From: Quadrisphaera granulorum
GTDB taxonomy: Bacteria > Actinomycetota > Actinomycetes > Actinomycetales > Quadrisphaeraceae
Length of the DNA: 64,000 nucleotides
Reading direction: 5' to 3'
Assembly: GCF_003149145.1 (NCBI RefSeq)
Contig: NZ_QGDQ01000004.1
Location: forward strand, 62,001 to 126,000
This document shows positions 41,246 to 49,797 of the stretch, piece after piece. The translations under genes were made by a program, and so were the position numbers. The notes under the pieces were generated by a model. It was not told where the DNA came from. It was given only the letters and a program-made list of their open reading frames with translations, and searched no databases. How positions within the stretch are numbered: position 1 is the stretch's first letter; the number at the start of each line of letters is the position of its first letter.

Positions 41246-44200
41246 GTCCGGCGAGCTCGCGCAGCACTGCTGTGACGGCGACGGTCGGGTCCTCGAAGAG
41301 TTCCCGCGCCCCGACCCGCACCACGCCCCAGCCGAGGTGGCCCAGCTGCTCGGGCACCACGAGCTCGCGCTGCACGAGGTCGCCCAGGGGGTCGTCGTCG
41401 GTGCCCGCGGGGATGTCCGTGAGCACCGCCACCGCCGGGCCGTCACCGCTGGCGGGCAGGACGACGACGTCGGGCACCCCGCCGGTGACGAGCGCCCGGG
41501 CACCGCGCCCGGCGAGGCGGTCCGACAGCCGCGCGAGCAGGGGGTCCACCGCGGCACCGGACACGGCGTTGCCGTCCTGGCGGCGCAGTGCCTGGAGCGG
41601 GTCGGCGGACGGCGGCTCCTCCAGCGAGAGCAGCAGGGACCGCAGCGACGAGGCGCCCGTGGAGGTGCACTGCGACGCCTCCAGCACCTCGCCCGCCACG
41701 CAGCTCACCACGGTCAGCCGCTTGCGGGCGCGGGTGAGCACGGACGCCAGCCAGCGGTGCCCGTCGACGTCGTCCAGCGGCCCGAATCGGTGCACGAACC
41801 GGCCCAGCGGCGTGACGCCGAGGCCCACGGAGAAGACCACGTGGTCACGGACGGTGTCGGCGCACCTCTCGACGTCGGTCACGACGAAGCTCTCCCGGCG
41901 CCGGCGCCGCAGGAACGCCGCGAGCTCGGGGCGGGTGGCCAGCGCGGCACGGACGGCGTCGGCGATGCGCCGCGCGTGCGGGCGGGTCAGGGCGACCACC
42001 GCGAGCGATTCATGAGGGGTCTCGCGCACGTGGGCCAGCACGAGGTCGACGACGGCGGTCACCTCACCGTCGGGGCTGTTGACCACGCCGTCGGCGTCGG
42101 GACGGCCAGTGACGTCGCTGACACGGCGCAGGCGTACGGGCGGGCGGCCCGGAGGGCAGGGCACGGCGTGCTCGCCCGTCGTCGTCCCCGGAACTGCTCC
42201 CGCAAGGGCCGCGAGCTGCTGCGGCATCCGGTGCTGCCACGTGAGCTGCTGCGTGGGCAGCACCTTCTCGAGGGCGTCGAAGATGCTGCGGCGCGAGCCG
42301 CGCGGCAGGGGCGCCTCGTCGGCACGACGGGGCGCGACGCGCACCGGCGTGGGCCCGCCGGGGTCTCCGAGCACCACGAGCTGGCGGCCCGCAGAGGCGG
42401 CCAGCACCGCTTCGGGGACGCCGACGCGGTGCGCCGCGAGCACGAGCACCACGTCGTACCGGCGCCCGGAGGCCAACTCCACGGACAGCGCCAACGGGCC
42501 GCTGACGCGGCAGGGCGCGGACGCGGACAGGGCGGTGGCACCTCGCACCCGGTGAACGGCGGTGGCGCGACGGTGCTTCTCGTGCGCGGCCAACGCGGCG
42601 GCGGCCTCGGCGCGACCGAGCGCGTCCAAGGCCCCGAGGGCCGGGTCGGCCTCGAGGAAGGTGTCGAGCACCGAGCGCCACCAGGAGCGGCGCAGCTCGA
42701 CCACGGCCTGGTCGGGGTCGAGACCACGGCGGCGCGACTCCTCCAGCAGCGGCACCAGGCCGCGCTGGTCGAGCACCGCGAGCAGGGCCGCACGCTGCGG
42801 GAGGTCCTCGAGCGCGCCGGAATCAGCGACCAGCGCGCTGAGCCGCTCGGCGAGCGCGTGCCACGGCTCGTCGGCGAGGGCGCCGCCACCGGTGGTGGGG
42901 GCCAGCACCGCGGACAGGGCGCTGGTCTGGGCCGTCACCTGGTCGAGTACGACCTCGGCGGCCGGCACGCCCTGCGGCACGCGCGGGGGCGCTCCGGCGG
43001 CGTCCTCGGCGCGCCAGGCCTCCCAGTCCAGGCGGGAGCGCTCGGCGTCGACCAGGGCGCCGTGGAGGTCGTCGAGGATGACGCCGGGACGCACGAGCTC
43101 GCGGGCCGCGCGCTCCAGCCGGCGCCTCTCGAAGACGCCGTAGCGCGGCCCGGTGGCGCGCAGCGCCGGCGGCGCGGTCGCGTCGATGAGGGGGGTCAGC
43201 GGTCGCTCGAAGACCGCGGGGAGGAAGGAGTCCAGGCAGTCGCGCACGCGGGCCAGTAGGTCGAGCTGGGCCTGGGCGTCGGCGACGCAGGTGGGCACGC
43301 GCAGGCCGCTGCCCCCCGCGAGCGCCGTGGCCTGGCGGCGCAGGGCGGGCAGCAGGTCGTCGCGCAGGGCGCGGGCCTCGTCGAGCGCCTCCGCGGCCTC
43401 GGCGCGGCTGGACAGCGCCGCGCCGGACCAGGCGGTGTCACCGGCGCGCGCGGACAGCGCGCCGAGCTCGACGGCCTGGCGGAGCTCGACGGCGGCCTTC
43501 TCCCGCTCGTCGGCGTCCATGGCACGGAGCGCGGCGGGTGCCAGACGCACCGGGTCGGGACCGGGGGGCAGCGTGGCCAGGGCCGCCATGGCGTCCAGGG
43601 CGGAGACGCCCCAGGGGCCACGGCGGGTGTGCAGGGCGGCGCGGTGGCGTCCGAGGGCCGCCACCACGTCACCGCCGGAGCCACTCGCAGCCCCGCCCGA
43701 GATCGAGGGCCCGCTGGGGGGCGCAGGCGCCTCGACGGGCAGCACCGGCAGCGGCCCGGTGGCGTTCGGGTCGACCGAGCCGGTGGCATCGACGAGGAGG
43801 TCGCCGAGGTTGCGGGCCGCGAGCCGACGGGCGACGTCCTCGGCCTCCTGCTGCTGGCCCGCCACGAGCAGCACGCTGCGGCCGGTGGCCGCCAGCGCAG
43901 CGATGGTGGTGGCCGCCACCTGCGTGGCTCCGGTACCCGGACCGGCCTCGACGCGCAGCGACCGGCCGGCGAGCACGCTGTCGAGCACGCGGCGCTGGGA
44001 AGCGTCGAGCGGGAGCACCTGGACGTCGTCCGGGTCGACGCCGCGCGCGGTCTCGGGCAGCGCCGCGACCGTACTGGGGCTCTGGAGGCGCTCGGTGGCG
44101 CCCCGGTCACCGGAGAGGGCCAGGACGACGTCGGAGCCGGCCAGCCCGTCGGCGGCGCGGTCGAGTTCGGCCACCAGCGAGCGCGCGACGTCGACAAGGA

Positions 44201-45050
44201 CGGTCACGAGCAGCGCCGGCTTCACCTGGATGTCGGGCGCGGAGACCCGGGTCAGCGACCGCAGCCGCTCCAGGGCGGGTGCCGGGTCGAAGCCGTGCGC
44301 GTGCACCGCGAGCGCCGCCAGGCCTGCCGGGTCGACCGGGACGCCGCGGCGCTGGAGCTCGCGGACGAGGGCGGGGTTGGTGCGGACCGGGCCGCCGAGG
44401 CCGATCTCGTAGTCGACCGGGCCCGCGCCGCGGGCGTGCAGCTCCGCCGGGCGCAGCAGCAGCGGCGTGCTCACCGTGGTGCCGGTGGTCTCGTCGTGCC
44501 AGGACGCGAGGCCGACGGCGAGCACGCACGCCTGCAGGCCGTGCTCGTCGGCCAGGGCGGAGGCCTCGCCGCGGATGGTGCGGGCCCGGCGGCGGGCCTC
44601 CTCCAGGGCACCGGCCTCCCGGAACAGGTGCGACAGCCGGGTGGGGCGGCCGGCCAGCAGCAGCGCCACGCCCGAGGGGTGCGCGGAGGCGAGCTCGAGG
44701 GAGCCGTCGCGCAGGTCTTCGGGGGTCATGAGCGGCTCGGGGCCGCCAAGGGAGGCCAGCTCGGTGCGCCACCCCGACAGCGCCGCCTCGAGACCGCGGG
44801 GAACGGACGGCTTCGGTGCGGGGCGGCGCGCGGAGGCCGGGACGGGCCGCGGGCCACCGGCACGATGCGACCCGGACGTGGCGCGCCCGCCGGGAGGGGT
44901 GACCGGCTGCTGAGGAGCCGGCTGACCGCCGGGCTGGGTGCCCGCACCGGGCTCGGTGGGCCTCTCGGACGCCATCGGCGGCCGCTGCCCCGCTCCGGCC
45001 GCCCCGGCACCAGCAGCGCCACCCGCCACGCCCATCAGCCCTTGAGTCAC
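41238..45050 (-). CDS. Large SF1-helicase-like protein with substituted Walker residues and C-terminal nuclease-like domain
   Basis: The 1270-residue protein begins with about 85 Pro/Gly/Ala-rich residues. The helicase fold follows LPLDASQRRVLDSVLAGRSL, but the P-loop reads EAGPGTGATQ (Ala375 where SF1 has Lys). The Walker B position reads YDVVLVLAAHRVG (A872-A873 where DE is expected), and motif III is VVLGDPGGPTPV instead of GDxxQLPP. The second RecA-like half (VFSVGLGVTPLGRFVHRFGP, HRWLASVLTRARKRLTVVS) is present. The last 80 or so residues (PEQLGHLGWGVVRVGARELF) resemble the Vsr/REase-like tail of such helicases, though its acidic residues are not clear. Without Lys and Asp-Glu, ATP hydrolysis is unlikely. 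GTG 45050 is taken; ATG 45035 is possible. Confidence 0.78.
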   Translation of the reverse strand: MTQGLMGVAGGAAGAGAAGAGQRPPMASERPTEPGAGTQPGGQPAPQQPVTPPGGRATSGSHRAGGPRPVPASARRPAPKPSVPRGLEAALSGWRTELASLGGPEPLMTPEDLRDGSLELASAHPSGVALLLAGRPTRLSHLFREAGALEEARRRARTIRGEASALADEHGLQACVLAVGLASWHDETTGTTVSTPLLLRPAELHARGAGPVDYEIGLGGPVRTNPALVRELQRRGVPVDPAGLAALAVHAHGFDPAPALERLRSLTRVSAPDIQVKPALLVTVLVDVARSLVAELDRAADGLAGSDVVLALSGDRGATERLQSPSTVAALPETARGVDPDDVQVLPLDASQRRVLDSVLAGRSLRVEAGPGTGATQVAATTIAALAATGRSVLLVAGQQQEAEDVARRLAARNLGDLLVDATGSVDPNATGPLPVLPVEAPAPPSGPSISGGAASGSGGDVVAALGRHRAALHTRRGPWGVSALDAMAALATLPPGPDPVRLAPAALRAMDADEREKAAVELRQAVELGALSARAGDTAWSGAALSSRAEAAEALDEARALRDDLLPALRRQATALAGGSGLRVPTCVADAQAQLDLLARVRDCLDSFLPAVFERPLTPLIDATAPPALRATGPRYGVFERRRLERAARELVRPGVILDDLHGALVDAERSRLDWEAWRAEDAAGAPPRVPQGVPAAEVVLDQVTAQTSALSAVLAPTTGGGALADEPWHALAERLSALVADSGALEDLPQRAALLAVLDQRGLVPLLEESRRRGLDPDQAVVELRRSWWRSVLDTFLEADPALGALDALGRAEAAAALAAHEKHRRATAVHRVRGATALSASAPCRVSGPLALSVELASGRRYDVVLVLAAHRVGVPEAVLAASAGRQLVVLGDPGGPTPVRVAPRRADEAPLPRGSRRSIFDALEKVLPTQQLTWQHRMPQQLAALAGAVPGTTTGEHAVPCPPGRPPVRLRRVSDVTGRPDADGVVNSPDGEVTAVVDLVLAHVRETPHESLAVVALTRPHARRIADAVRAALATRPELAAFLRRRRRESFVVTDVERCADTVRDHVVFSVGLGVTPLGRFVHRFGPLDDVDGHRWLASVLTRARKRLTVVSCVAGEVLEASQCTSTGASSLRSLLLSLEEPPSADPLQALRRQDGNAVSGAAVDPLLARLSDRLAGRGARALVTGGVPDVVVLPASGDGPAVAVLTDIPAGTDDDPLGDLVQRELVVPEQLGHLGWGVVRVGARELFEDPTVAVTAVLRELAGRG

Positions 45051-45196
45051 CCGGAAAGGCTAGTGCGCTCCCATGGTGGTCAGCACGGCCGCGCGGTGTG
45101 GTCCCCGCGTGGTGTCGGACGTGATGTCGGACGGGGTGCCGGGTGCGCCGCGCCGTCGCCCCAGTGGCGGCCCGGTCCCGGCTACCCTGGGACCGC

Positions 45197-45268
45197 GCCC
45201 TGGTAGCTCAGCGGAAGAGCAACCGCCTCCTAAGCGGTAGGTCGCGGGTTCGAGTCCCGCCTGGGGCA
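45197..45268 (+). tRNA. tRNA-Arg (anticodon CCT)
   Basis: The 72-nt cloverleaf has D-arm GCTC-AGCGGAA-GAGC, anticodon stem ACCGC/GCGGT with loop CTCCTAA (anticodon CCT) and T-arm GCGGGTTCGAGTCCCGC. The acceptor stem GCCCTGG/CTGGGGC has two wobble pairs. The discriminator is A and CCA follows in the DNA. It reads the AGG arginine codon. Confidence 0.97.
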
Positions 45269-45302
45269 CCACGCACGCGGTCACCACGTGCGGTGCCACA
45301 CC

Positions 45303-46478
45303 TCAGCTGACGCCCTCGCGGACCGCTCCTCGCGCTCGGGCGCTGATGATCCCCGGGCTGACGGCCAGGGCGAGGAGCACCAGCACGAGTGCCACCCACG
45401 GCGTGCTGGTGGCACCGGCAGCCTCGAGCACCACGCCCCCTGCCCAGGAGGCCAGCGCGATCCCCGCGTTGAAGGCGGCGATGTTCAGGCCGCTGGCGGC
45501 CTTCTCCGCCCCCGCTCCACGCCCTCTCGCCAGGGCCACCGCGTGGGCCTGCAGGGGCGGTGAGATGAGGAAGGCGAAGACGCCCCAGACCGCCACGGTG
45601 ATCGCGATGGCAACGGCACTGGTCGCGCTCAGGAGCACGCCGGTGAAGCAGACGGCGAGCCCCACCAGGGCCACGTGGATGACGGGACCGGTCCCCCGGC
45701 GATCGGCGAGCGCACCGCCCGCGAGGTTGCCGACGACGGTAGCCGCGCCGAACAGGAGCAGCAGGATGGTCACGCCCGTGGCGTTGTAGCCGGCCCCCTC
45801 GCTGAGCAGAGGCTCCAGGTAGGTGAACACCGCGAAGGTGGCGCCGAAGCCGAGTCCGGTGACCACGTAGGTGAGAGCGAGCGGCCGGTCGCGCAGCAGC
45901 GCGAGCTGCCCGCGCAGGCTCACCGCCTCCCCCGCTCCCGTGGATGGGATAAGGGCCGCGATCGCCGCCGCGGAGAGCCCGCCGAGCACCGCGACGACGA
46001 CGAAGGTCGCGCGCCAGCCGACCGCGTTGCCGAGGACCGTGCCGAGCGGCACCCCCACGACCATCGCCACGGTCAGCCCGAGAAACACCAGCGAGATCGC
46101 GCGGGACGCCTTCTCCCGCGGCACGAGGGCGGCGGCCGCGGGCGCGCCGATGGCGAACACGGTGCCGTGGGCGGCCCCGGCGAGGACCCTGCCGGCCAGC
46201 AGGGCGGCGAAGCCCGCGGCCGTGGCCACGAGGGTGTTACCGATGGCGAAGGCGCCCATGAGGGCGACAAGCACCCAGCGCGAGTCGAAGCGGCTGAACC
46301 AGCTTGTCAGGAGCGGAGAGAGGACGGTGATGGCCAGCGCGTACGCCGTGACGAGCAGTCCGGCCGCACCGACGCTGACGCCCGTCTCGGCAGCGATGGT
46401 CGGGAGGAGCCCGACGAGGACGAACTCGCTGATGCCGATGGCGAACGCCGCCAGCGTCAGCGACAGCAGCCGTGTCAT
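45303..46478 (-). CDS. MFS efflux transporter (AraJ/PbuE-like, DHA1 family)
   Basis: The 391-residue protein has 12 helices. It opens with LTLAAFAIGISEFVLVGLLP, the signature of the AraJ/YdhP DHA1 group, with motif A-like SWFSRFDSRWVLV, GRVLAGAAHGTVFAIG and VGVPLGTVLGNAVGWRATF (motif C). It probably exports a small hydrophobic compound using the proton gradient. The start is ATG 46478, 1 bp from the GlcG-like stop, so the two are one operon, divergent from an IclR regulator that likely controls them. Confidence 0.9.
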   Translation of the reverse strand: MTRLLSLTLAAFAIGISEFVLVGLLPTIAAETGVSVGAAGLLVTAYALAITVLSPLLTSWFSRFDSRWVLVALMGAFAIGNTLVATAAGFAALLAGRVLAGAAHGTVFAIGAPAAAALVPREKASRAISLVFLGLTVAMVVGVPLGTVLGNAVGWRATFVVVAVLGGLSAAAIAALIPSTGAGEAVSLRGQLALLRDRPLALTYVVTGLGFGATFAVFTYLEPLLSEGAGYNATGVTILLLLFGAATVVGNLAGGALADRRGTGPVIHVALVGLAVCFTGVLLSATSAVAIAITVAVWGVFAFLISPPLQAHAVALARGRGAGAEKAASGLNIAAFNAGIALASWAGGVVLEAAGATSTPWVALVLVLLALAVSPGIISARARGAVREGVS

Positions 46479-46479
46479 G

Positions 46480-46872
46480 TCAGAAGCGCGCGGCGCCCAG
46501 CCGCGCGAGCTGCTCGTCGGTGGTGACGTCCGCGCCGGCCACGCCGATGGCCCCGACCACCACCTCTGCGTCGCGCAGGGCGACGCCGCCGCCGAAGGAG
46601 ATGAGGCCGCCGTTGGTGTGCTCGAGCGAGTAGATCGATCCACCGGGCTGCGCCTGGGCACCGAGGTCAGCGCTGTCGGTGCCAAAGAGGGCCGCGGTGC
46701 GCGCCTTCTTGAGCGCCACCTCGACCGGGCCGACGAGGGCCGCATCGGTGCGGGCGAATCCCACGAGGACGCCTGAGGGATCGACCACGGCGACAGCTAC
46801 TCCGAGTCCTTGTTCTTCGGCTGCGCTGACGACGGCACCGATCGCGTGCTGGGCTCGCACTCTCCGCGACAC
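46480..46872 (-). CDS. GlcG/HbpS-family protein
   Basis: The 130-residue protein has AVVSAAEEQGLGVAVAVVDP, GFARTDAALVGPVEVALKKA, RTAALFGTDSADLG, GGLISFGGGVAL and AIGVAGADVTTDEQLA. This is the full GlcG/HbpS (DUF336) pattern. Members bind heme or small cofactors or lie in organic-acid operons. The start is GTG 46872, picked for GGAGGA just upstream. It is co-transcribed with the MFS exporter. Confidence 0.9.
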   Translation of the reverse strand: MSRRVRAQHAIGAVVSAAEEQGLGVAVAVVDPSGVLVGFARTDAALVGPVEVALKKARTAALFGTDSADLGAQAQPGGSIYSLEHTNGGLISFGGGVALRDAEVVVGAIGVAGADVTTDEQLARLGAARF

Positions 46873-46956
46873 TATTCCTCCATACTGAACGGAAGCCCCC
46901 AGAGAGCTCACCAACGTTCACTGACGCGGAATAGCGTGGCGCTTACGGTCCTTGCT

Positions 46957-46989
46957 GTCAAACTTTTGACGCCGCAACTCGATAGAGTT
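46957..46989. promoter_or_regulatory. Tandem palindromes, likely IclR operator
   Basis: GTCAAA-CT-TTTGAC (46957-46970) and AACTC-GATA-GAGTT (46976-46989) are both perfect palindromes in the 124-bp gap between the divergent GlcG-like and IclR genes, 8-40 bp before the IclR start. A TTGACG -35-like element overlaps the first. Confidence 0.7.
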
Positions 46990-46996
46990 CGACATC

Positions 46997-47716
46997 GTGG
47001 AATCAGTGGCCAATGGCGCCGAGCGAATGATCCAGTCGGTGCAGCGCGCCTTCGCGCTGATCGAGCGGCTTGCCGCCGCCCCTGACGGACTTCGCCTGAG
47101 CGACCTGGCCGACGGCCTCGGCCTCAACCGCAGCACGGCGCACAACCTGCTGGGCACGCTCGAAGTCCTGGGGTACGTGGAGCAGCGACACCGCGGCGCT
47201 CCCTACCGCCTCACGGGCAAGCTGGACCAGCTCCTGCCACCGAGGGTCGAGACGGAGCTAGCGCTACGCGCCCGCGCTCGCCCGGTGCTCGAGGAGGTCG
47301 CCACCCGGACCGGGGAGACCGTTTATCTGGCCTTTGCGGCCGGTGACCATTACCTGTGCTCAGATGCCGTGCAGTCGACCGAACCCCTGCACTTGACCGT
47401 CACCCCCGGGGAGCGCGAGCCGCTCCTGGGCACCGCGATAGGGCACGCCCTCCTGGCAGGCAACGACAGACTTGCCGAACGACTCGCCGAGGCGGACCCG
47501 AAGGGCTGGTCACATCACGCGCAGCGCGTGTCGGAAGCGCGGGAGCAGGGCTTCGCCGTCGACGAGGAAGGGTTCCATCCCGGGGTGTCTTGCGTCGCCG
47601 TGTCGCTGCCCGGAGGAGCCGCAATGGGCGTCGCCGGCCCCGCGAGCCGCCTGGATCACTCTCGGCTGCTCGCGTTCGCCGCAGTACTTCGGCAGGCGAC
47701 GCGAGGGCTGCGATGA
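46997..47716 (+). CDS. IclR-family transcriptional regulator
   Basis: The 239-residue protein has an N-terminal winged HTH (MIQSVQRAFALIERLAAAPD, GLRLSDLADGLGLNRSTAHN, LLGTLEVLGYVEQ) and a C-terminal IclR effector domain (ARARPVLEEVATRTGETVYL, LLGTAIGHALLAG, SCVAVSLPGG). The start is GTG 46997; ATG 47027 just before the HTH is possible. It is divergent from the GlcG-MFS operon across two palindromes, so it most likely represses that operon and itself. Confidence 0.93.
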   Translation: MESVANGAERMIQSVQRAFALIERLAAAPDGLRLSDLADGLGLNRSTAHNLLGTLEVLGYVEQRHRGAPYRLTGKLDQLLPPRVETELALRARARPVLEEVATRTGETVYLAFAAGDHYLCSDAVQSTEPLHLTVTPGEREPLLGTAIGHALLAGNDRLAERLAEADPKGWSHHAQRVSEAREQGFAVDEEGFHPGVSCVAVSLPGGAAMGVAGPASRLDHSRLLAFAAVLRQATRGLR

Positions 47717-47748
47717 TCCGCGCAGCGGGTCAGCGGGTCGAGCCGCCG

Positions 47749-47883
47749 TCAGTCCGCACTGACGGTGGGGGCCGCCTGGCGATCGACGCGAGACGGCCCC
47801 GTCATGACCTTCGACTCGAAGACCGAGAAGCCGAGGAGCGCCGGCAGGAGCAGCGGGGGAAGCGCCAGGGCCATCCACATCAT
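47749..47883 (-). CDS. 44-residue single-pass membrane protein
   Basis: The 45-codon ORF starts ATG 47883 (a second ATG follows directly). It encodes MMWMALALPPLLLPALLGFS, a Leu/Pro-rich helix, then a polar tail (VFESKVMTGPSRVDRQAAPT). Codon third positions are strongly G/C as in neighbouring genes. The long AT-richer stretch upstream (about 47930-48000) looks like promoter DNA. No clear ribosome site is visible. It resembles small actinobacterial membrane proteins of unknown role. Confidence 0.6.
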   Translation of the reverse strand: MMWMALALPPLLLPALLGFSVFESKVMTGPSRVDRQAAPTVSAD

Positions 47884-48058
47884 GGTGGCGGAGGTTCCCC
47901 GTCCCGACGTCCGTCATGCGCGCTGTGTCCGTTTCGTGACCTATCGATATCGGATCGTTACCAAAAACCCATCAGCCTCAACTTTCACACCAGACCCACT
48001 ACACCCACCCGGATAGCCTTGAGAGTTCCGTCGCGAAAACTCCAGACCGGATTCCGGC

Positions 48059-48589
48059 TCACCGCGCCAGCTGCGCCAGCGCCACCTCCTCGGCCGGGAT
48101 GCGGTAGCGCAACAGCAGCACGCCGTTCAGCACCGTGAAGACCACCGCGGTCACCCAGGCCGAGTGCACCAGCGGCAGCGCGACCCCCTCGACGGCCACC
48201 ACGAGGTAGTTGGGGTGCGGCAGCCAGCGCAGCCGGTACGGCCCGCTCGTCACGCGAGGCATGCCCGGCACCACCACCACGCGGGTGTTCCACTGCCTCC
48301 CCAGGGCGCGCATGCACCACATCCGCAGCGCCTGCGTAAGGGCCAGAACCCCCAGCAGCGTCCATCCGAGCACCGGCACGAAGGGCCGGTCGGCGACGAC
48401 CACCTCGACCAGGCACCCCAGGAGCAGCGCCGTGTGCAGCGCCGCCATCGCGGGGAAGTGCCCCTGGCCGGTCTCCACGCCGCCGCGCGCGAGCGCCCAG
48501 GCCCGGTTGCGCTGGCTGATGACGAGCTCGACGAGGCGCCACAGCCCCACCGCGAGCAGCAGCAGCGCGTACCACCCGACGCTGCTCAC
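48059..48589 (-). CDS. Isoprenylcysteine-methyltransferase-like O-methyltransferase
   Basis: The 176-residue membrane protein has about five helices and the Icmt-type C-terminal motif GPYRLRWLPHPNYLVVAVEG, which binds SAM. It starts at GTG 48589 in GTGA overlap with the type III PKS. In Streptomyces griseus the srsAB operon pairs a type III PKS with an Icmt-type enzyme (SrsB) that methylates alkylresorcinols. The same pairing here makes methylation of a phenolic lipid the best guess. Confidence 0.85.
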   Translation of the reverse strand: MSSVGWYALLLLAVGLWRLVELVISQRNRAWALARGGVETGQGHFPAMAALHTALLLGCLVEVVVADRPFVPVLGWTLLGVLALTQALRMWCMRALGRQWNTRVVVVPGMPRVTSGPYRLRWLPHPNYLVVAVEGVALPLVHSAWVTAVVFTVLNGVLLLRYRIPAEEVALAQLAR

Positions 48590-49719
48590 CGCTGCGTGTC
48601 CCCGGCCCACTCCAGGAGCACGAGCTCCGCACTGAAGCCCGGCCCGAGGGCGAAGAGGACGCAGCGCTGCAGCGCCCCGCCGCCGTCGTCGTCCTGGTCC
48701 CCCTCCTGTTCACGAGCGAGCACGTCGGCGAGCACATGGAGCACCGACGCCGAACTGAGGTTGCCGACCCGCGCCAGCGACGCCCACGACGGCGCCAGCG
48801 CCCCCTCCTCCAGGGCCAGGGCACGCGCGGCGGCCTCGAGCACCCGCGGGCCGCCGGGGTGGGCCACCCAGCGGGTGACGTCGCCGGCGTCGAGCCCGAG
48901 CGGAGCCAGGAGGGCCTTGACGTCGTCGGCGAGGTGGGTCTCGACGACGTCGGCCAACGACGCCGAGAGCACGATGCGGAACCCGGTCCCACCGACGTCC
49001 CAGCCCAGCACGTCGGTGGTCCCCGGATAGAGGTGACTGCGGCTCGAGACGATCCGGGGGCTGCGGGCGGTCGGCGCCCCCAGGCCCATCGCCGCGGCTC
49101 GGCGCTCCCCCACGACGACGACGGCCGCCGCGCCGTCGCCGAACAGGCCCGACGCGACGAGGTTGGCGGTGGAGGGGTCATCGCGCTGCACCGTCAGGGA
49201 GCACAGCTCCACGGACAGGAGCAGGGCGACGTCGTCGGGGTGCCCACGCAGGTGGTCGTGCAGGCGGGCCAGCCCCGACGCCCCGGCCACGCAGCCCAAC
49301 CCGAAGAGCGGCAGGCGCTTGACGTCCGGGCGCAGTCCGAGCGGGCCAGCGATCCGGGCGTCCAGCGACGGCGCGGCGATGCCGGTGACGGTGGTGAACA
49401 GGACGAGGTCGACGTCGTCGGGGGCGAGTCGCGCCGCCTCGAGCGCTTCGCGAGCGGCGCGCAGGCCGAACGTGGCGCCGTCGTGCAGCCAGGCCTCGTT
49501 GGCGCCGGTGAAGCCGTCGAGGTGGGCGTACTCGTGCGGTGGTCTCACGAGGTGGCGGCGCTGCACTCCGGCGGAGCGGTGCAGGCGTCGCAGCAGCGGC
49601 GCCTTCGCGGCGGCGGGCGAGCCCGGCGGGCAGACGAGGTCGACGAGGGCCTCGGTGATCTGCTCCTGGGGGTAGCTGTGCTCGGGGAGCACGGGCGCCA
49701 CGGCGACGATCCGGCTCAC
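48586..49719 (-). CDS. Type III polyketide synthase (alkylresorcinol/alkylpyrone type)
   Basis: The 377-residue chalcone-synthase-like enzyme has catalytic triad Cys143 (FGLGCVAGASG), His287 (VAHPGGPRVLE) and Asn320 (VGNLSSASVL). GFTGANEAW and GLFGDGAAAVVV are also typical. It extends a fatty acyl starter with malonyl-CoA to give phenolic lipids or pyrones. It is followed in overlap by an Icmt-like methyltransferase, so products are probably O-methylated and membrane-located. The start is GTG 49719. It lies 78 bp downstream of ku on the same strand. Confidence 0.92.
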   Translation of the reverse strand: MSRIVAVAPVLPEHSYPQEQITEALVDLVCPPGSPAAAKAPLLRRLHRSAGVQRRHLVRPPHEYAHLDGFTGANEAWLHDGATFGLRAAREALEAARLAPDDVDLVLFTTVTGIAAPSLDARIAGPLGLRPDVKRLPLFGLGCVAGASGLARLHDHLRGHPDDVALLLSVELCSLTVQRDDPSTANLVASGLFGDGAAAVVVVGERRAAAMGLGAPTARSPRIVSSRSHLYPGTTDVLGWDVGGTGFRIVLSASLADVVETHLADDVKALLAPLGLDAGDVTRWVAHPGGPRVLEAAARALALEEGALAPSWASLARVGNLSSASVLHVLADVLAREQEGDQDDDGGGALQRCVLFALGPGFSAELVLLEWAGDTQR

Positions 49720-49797
49720 GTGCTCTCCACCCGTTCAGCCTGCGGGGCGGCACTCCACGACGCCACCCCGCTCCCGCTGCGGGCGTGATCTGCGCTG

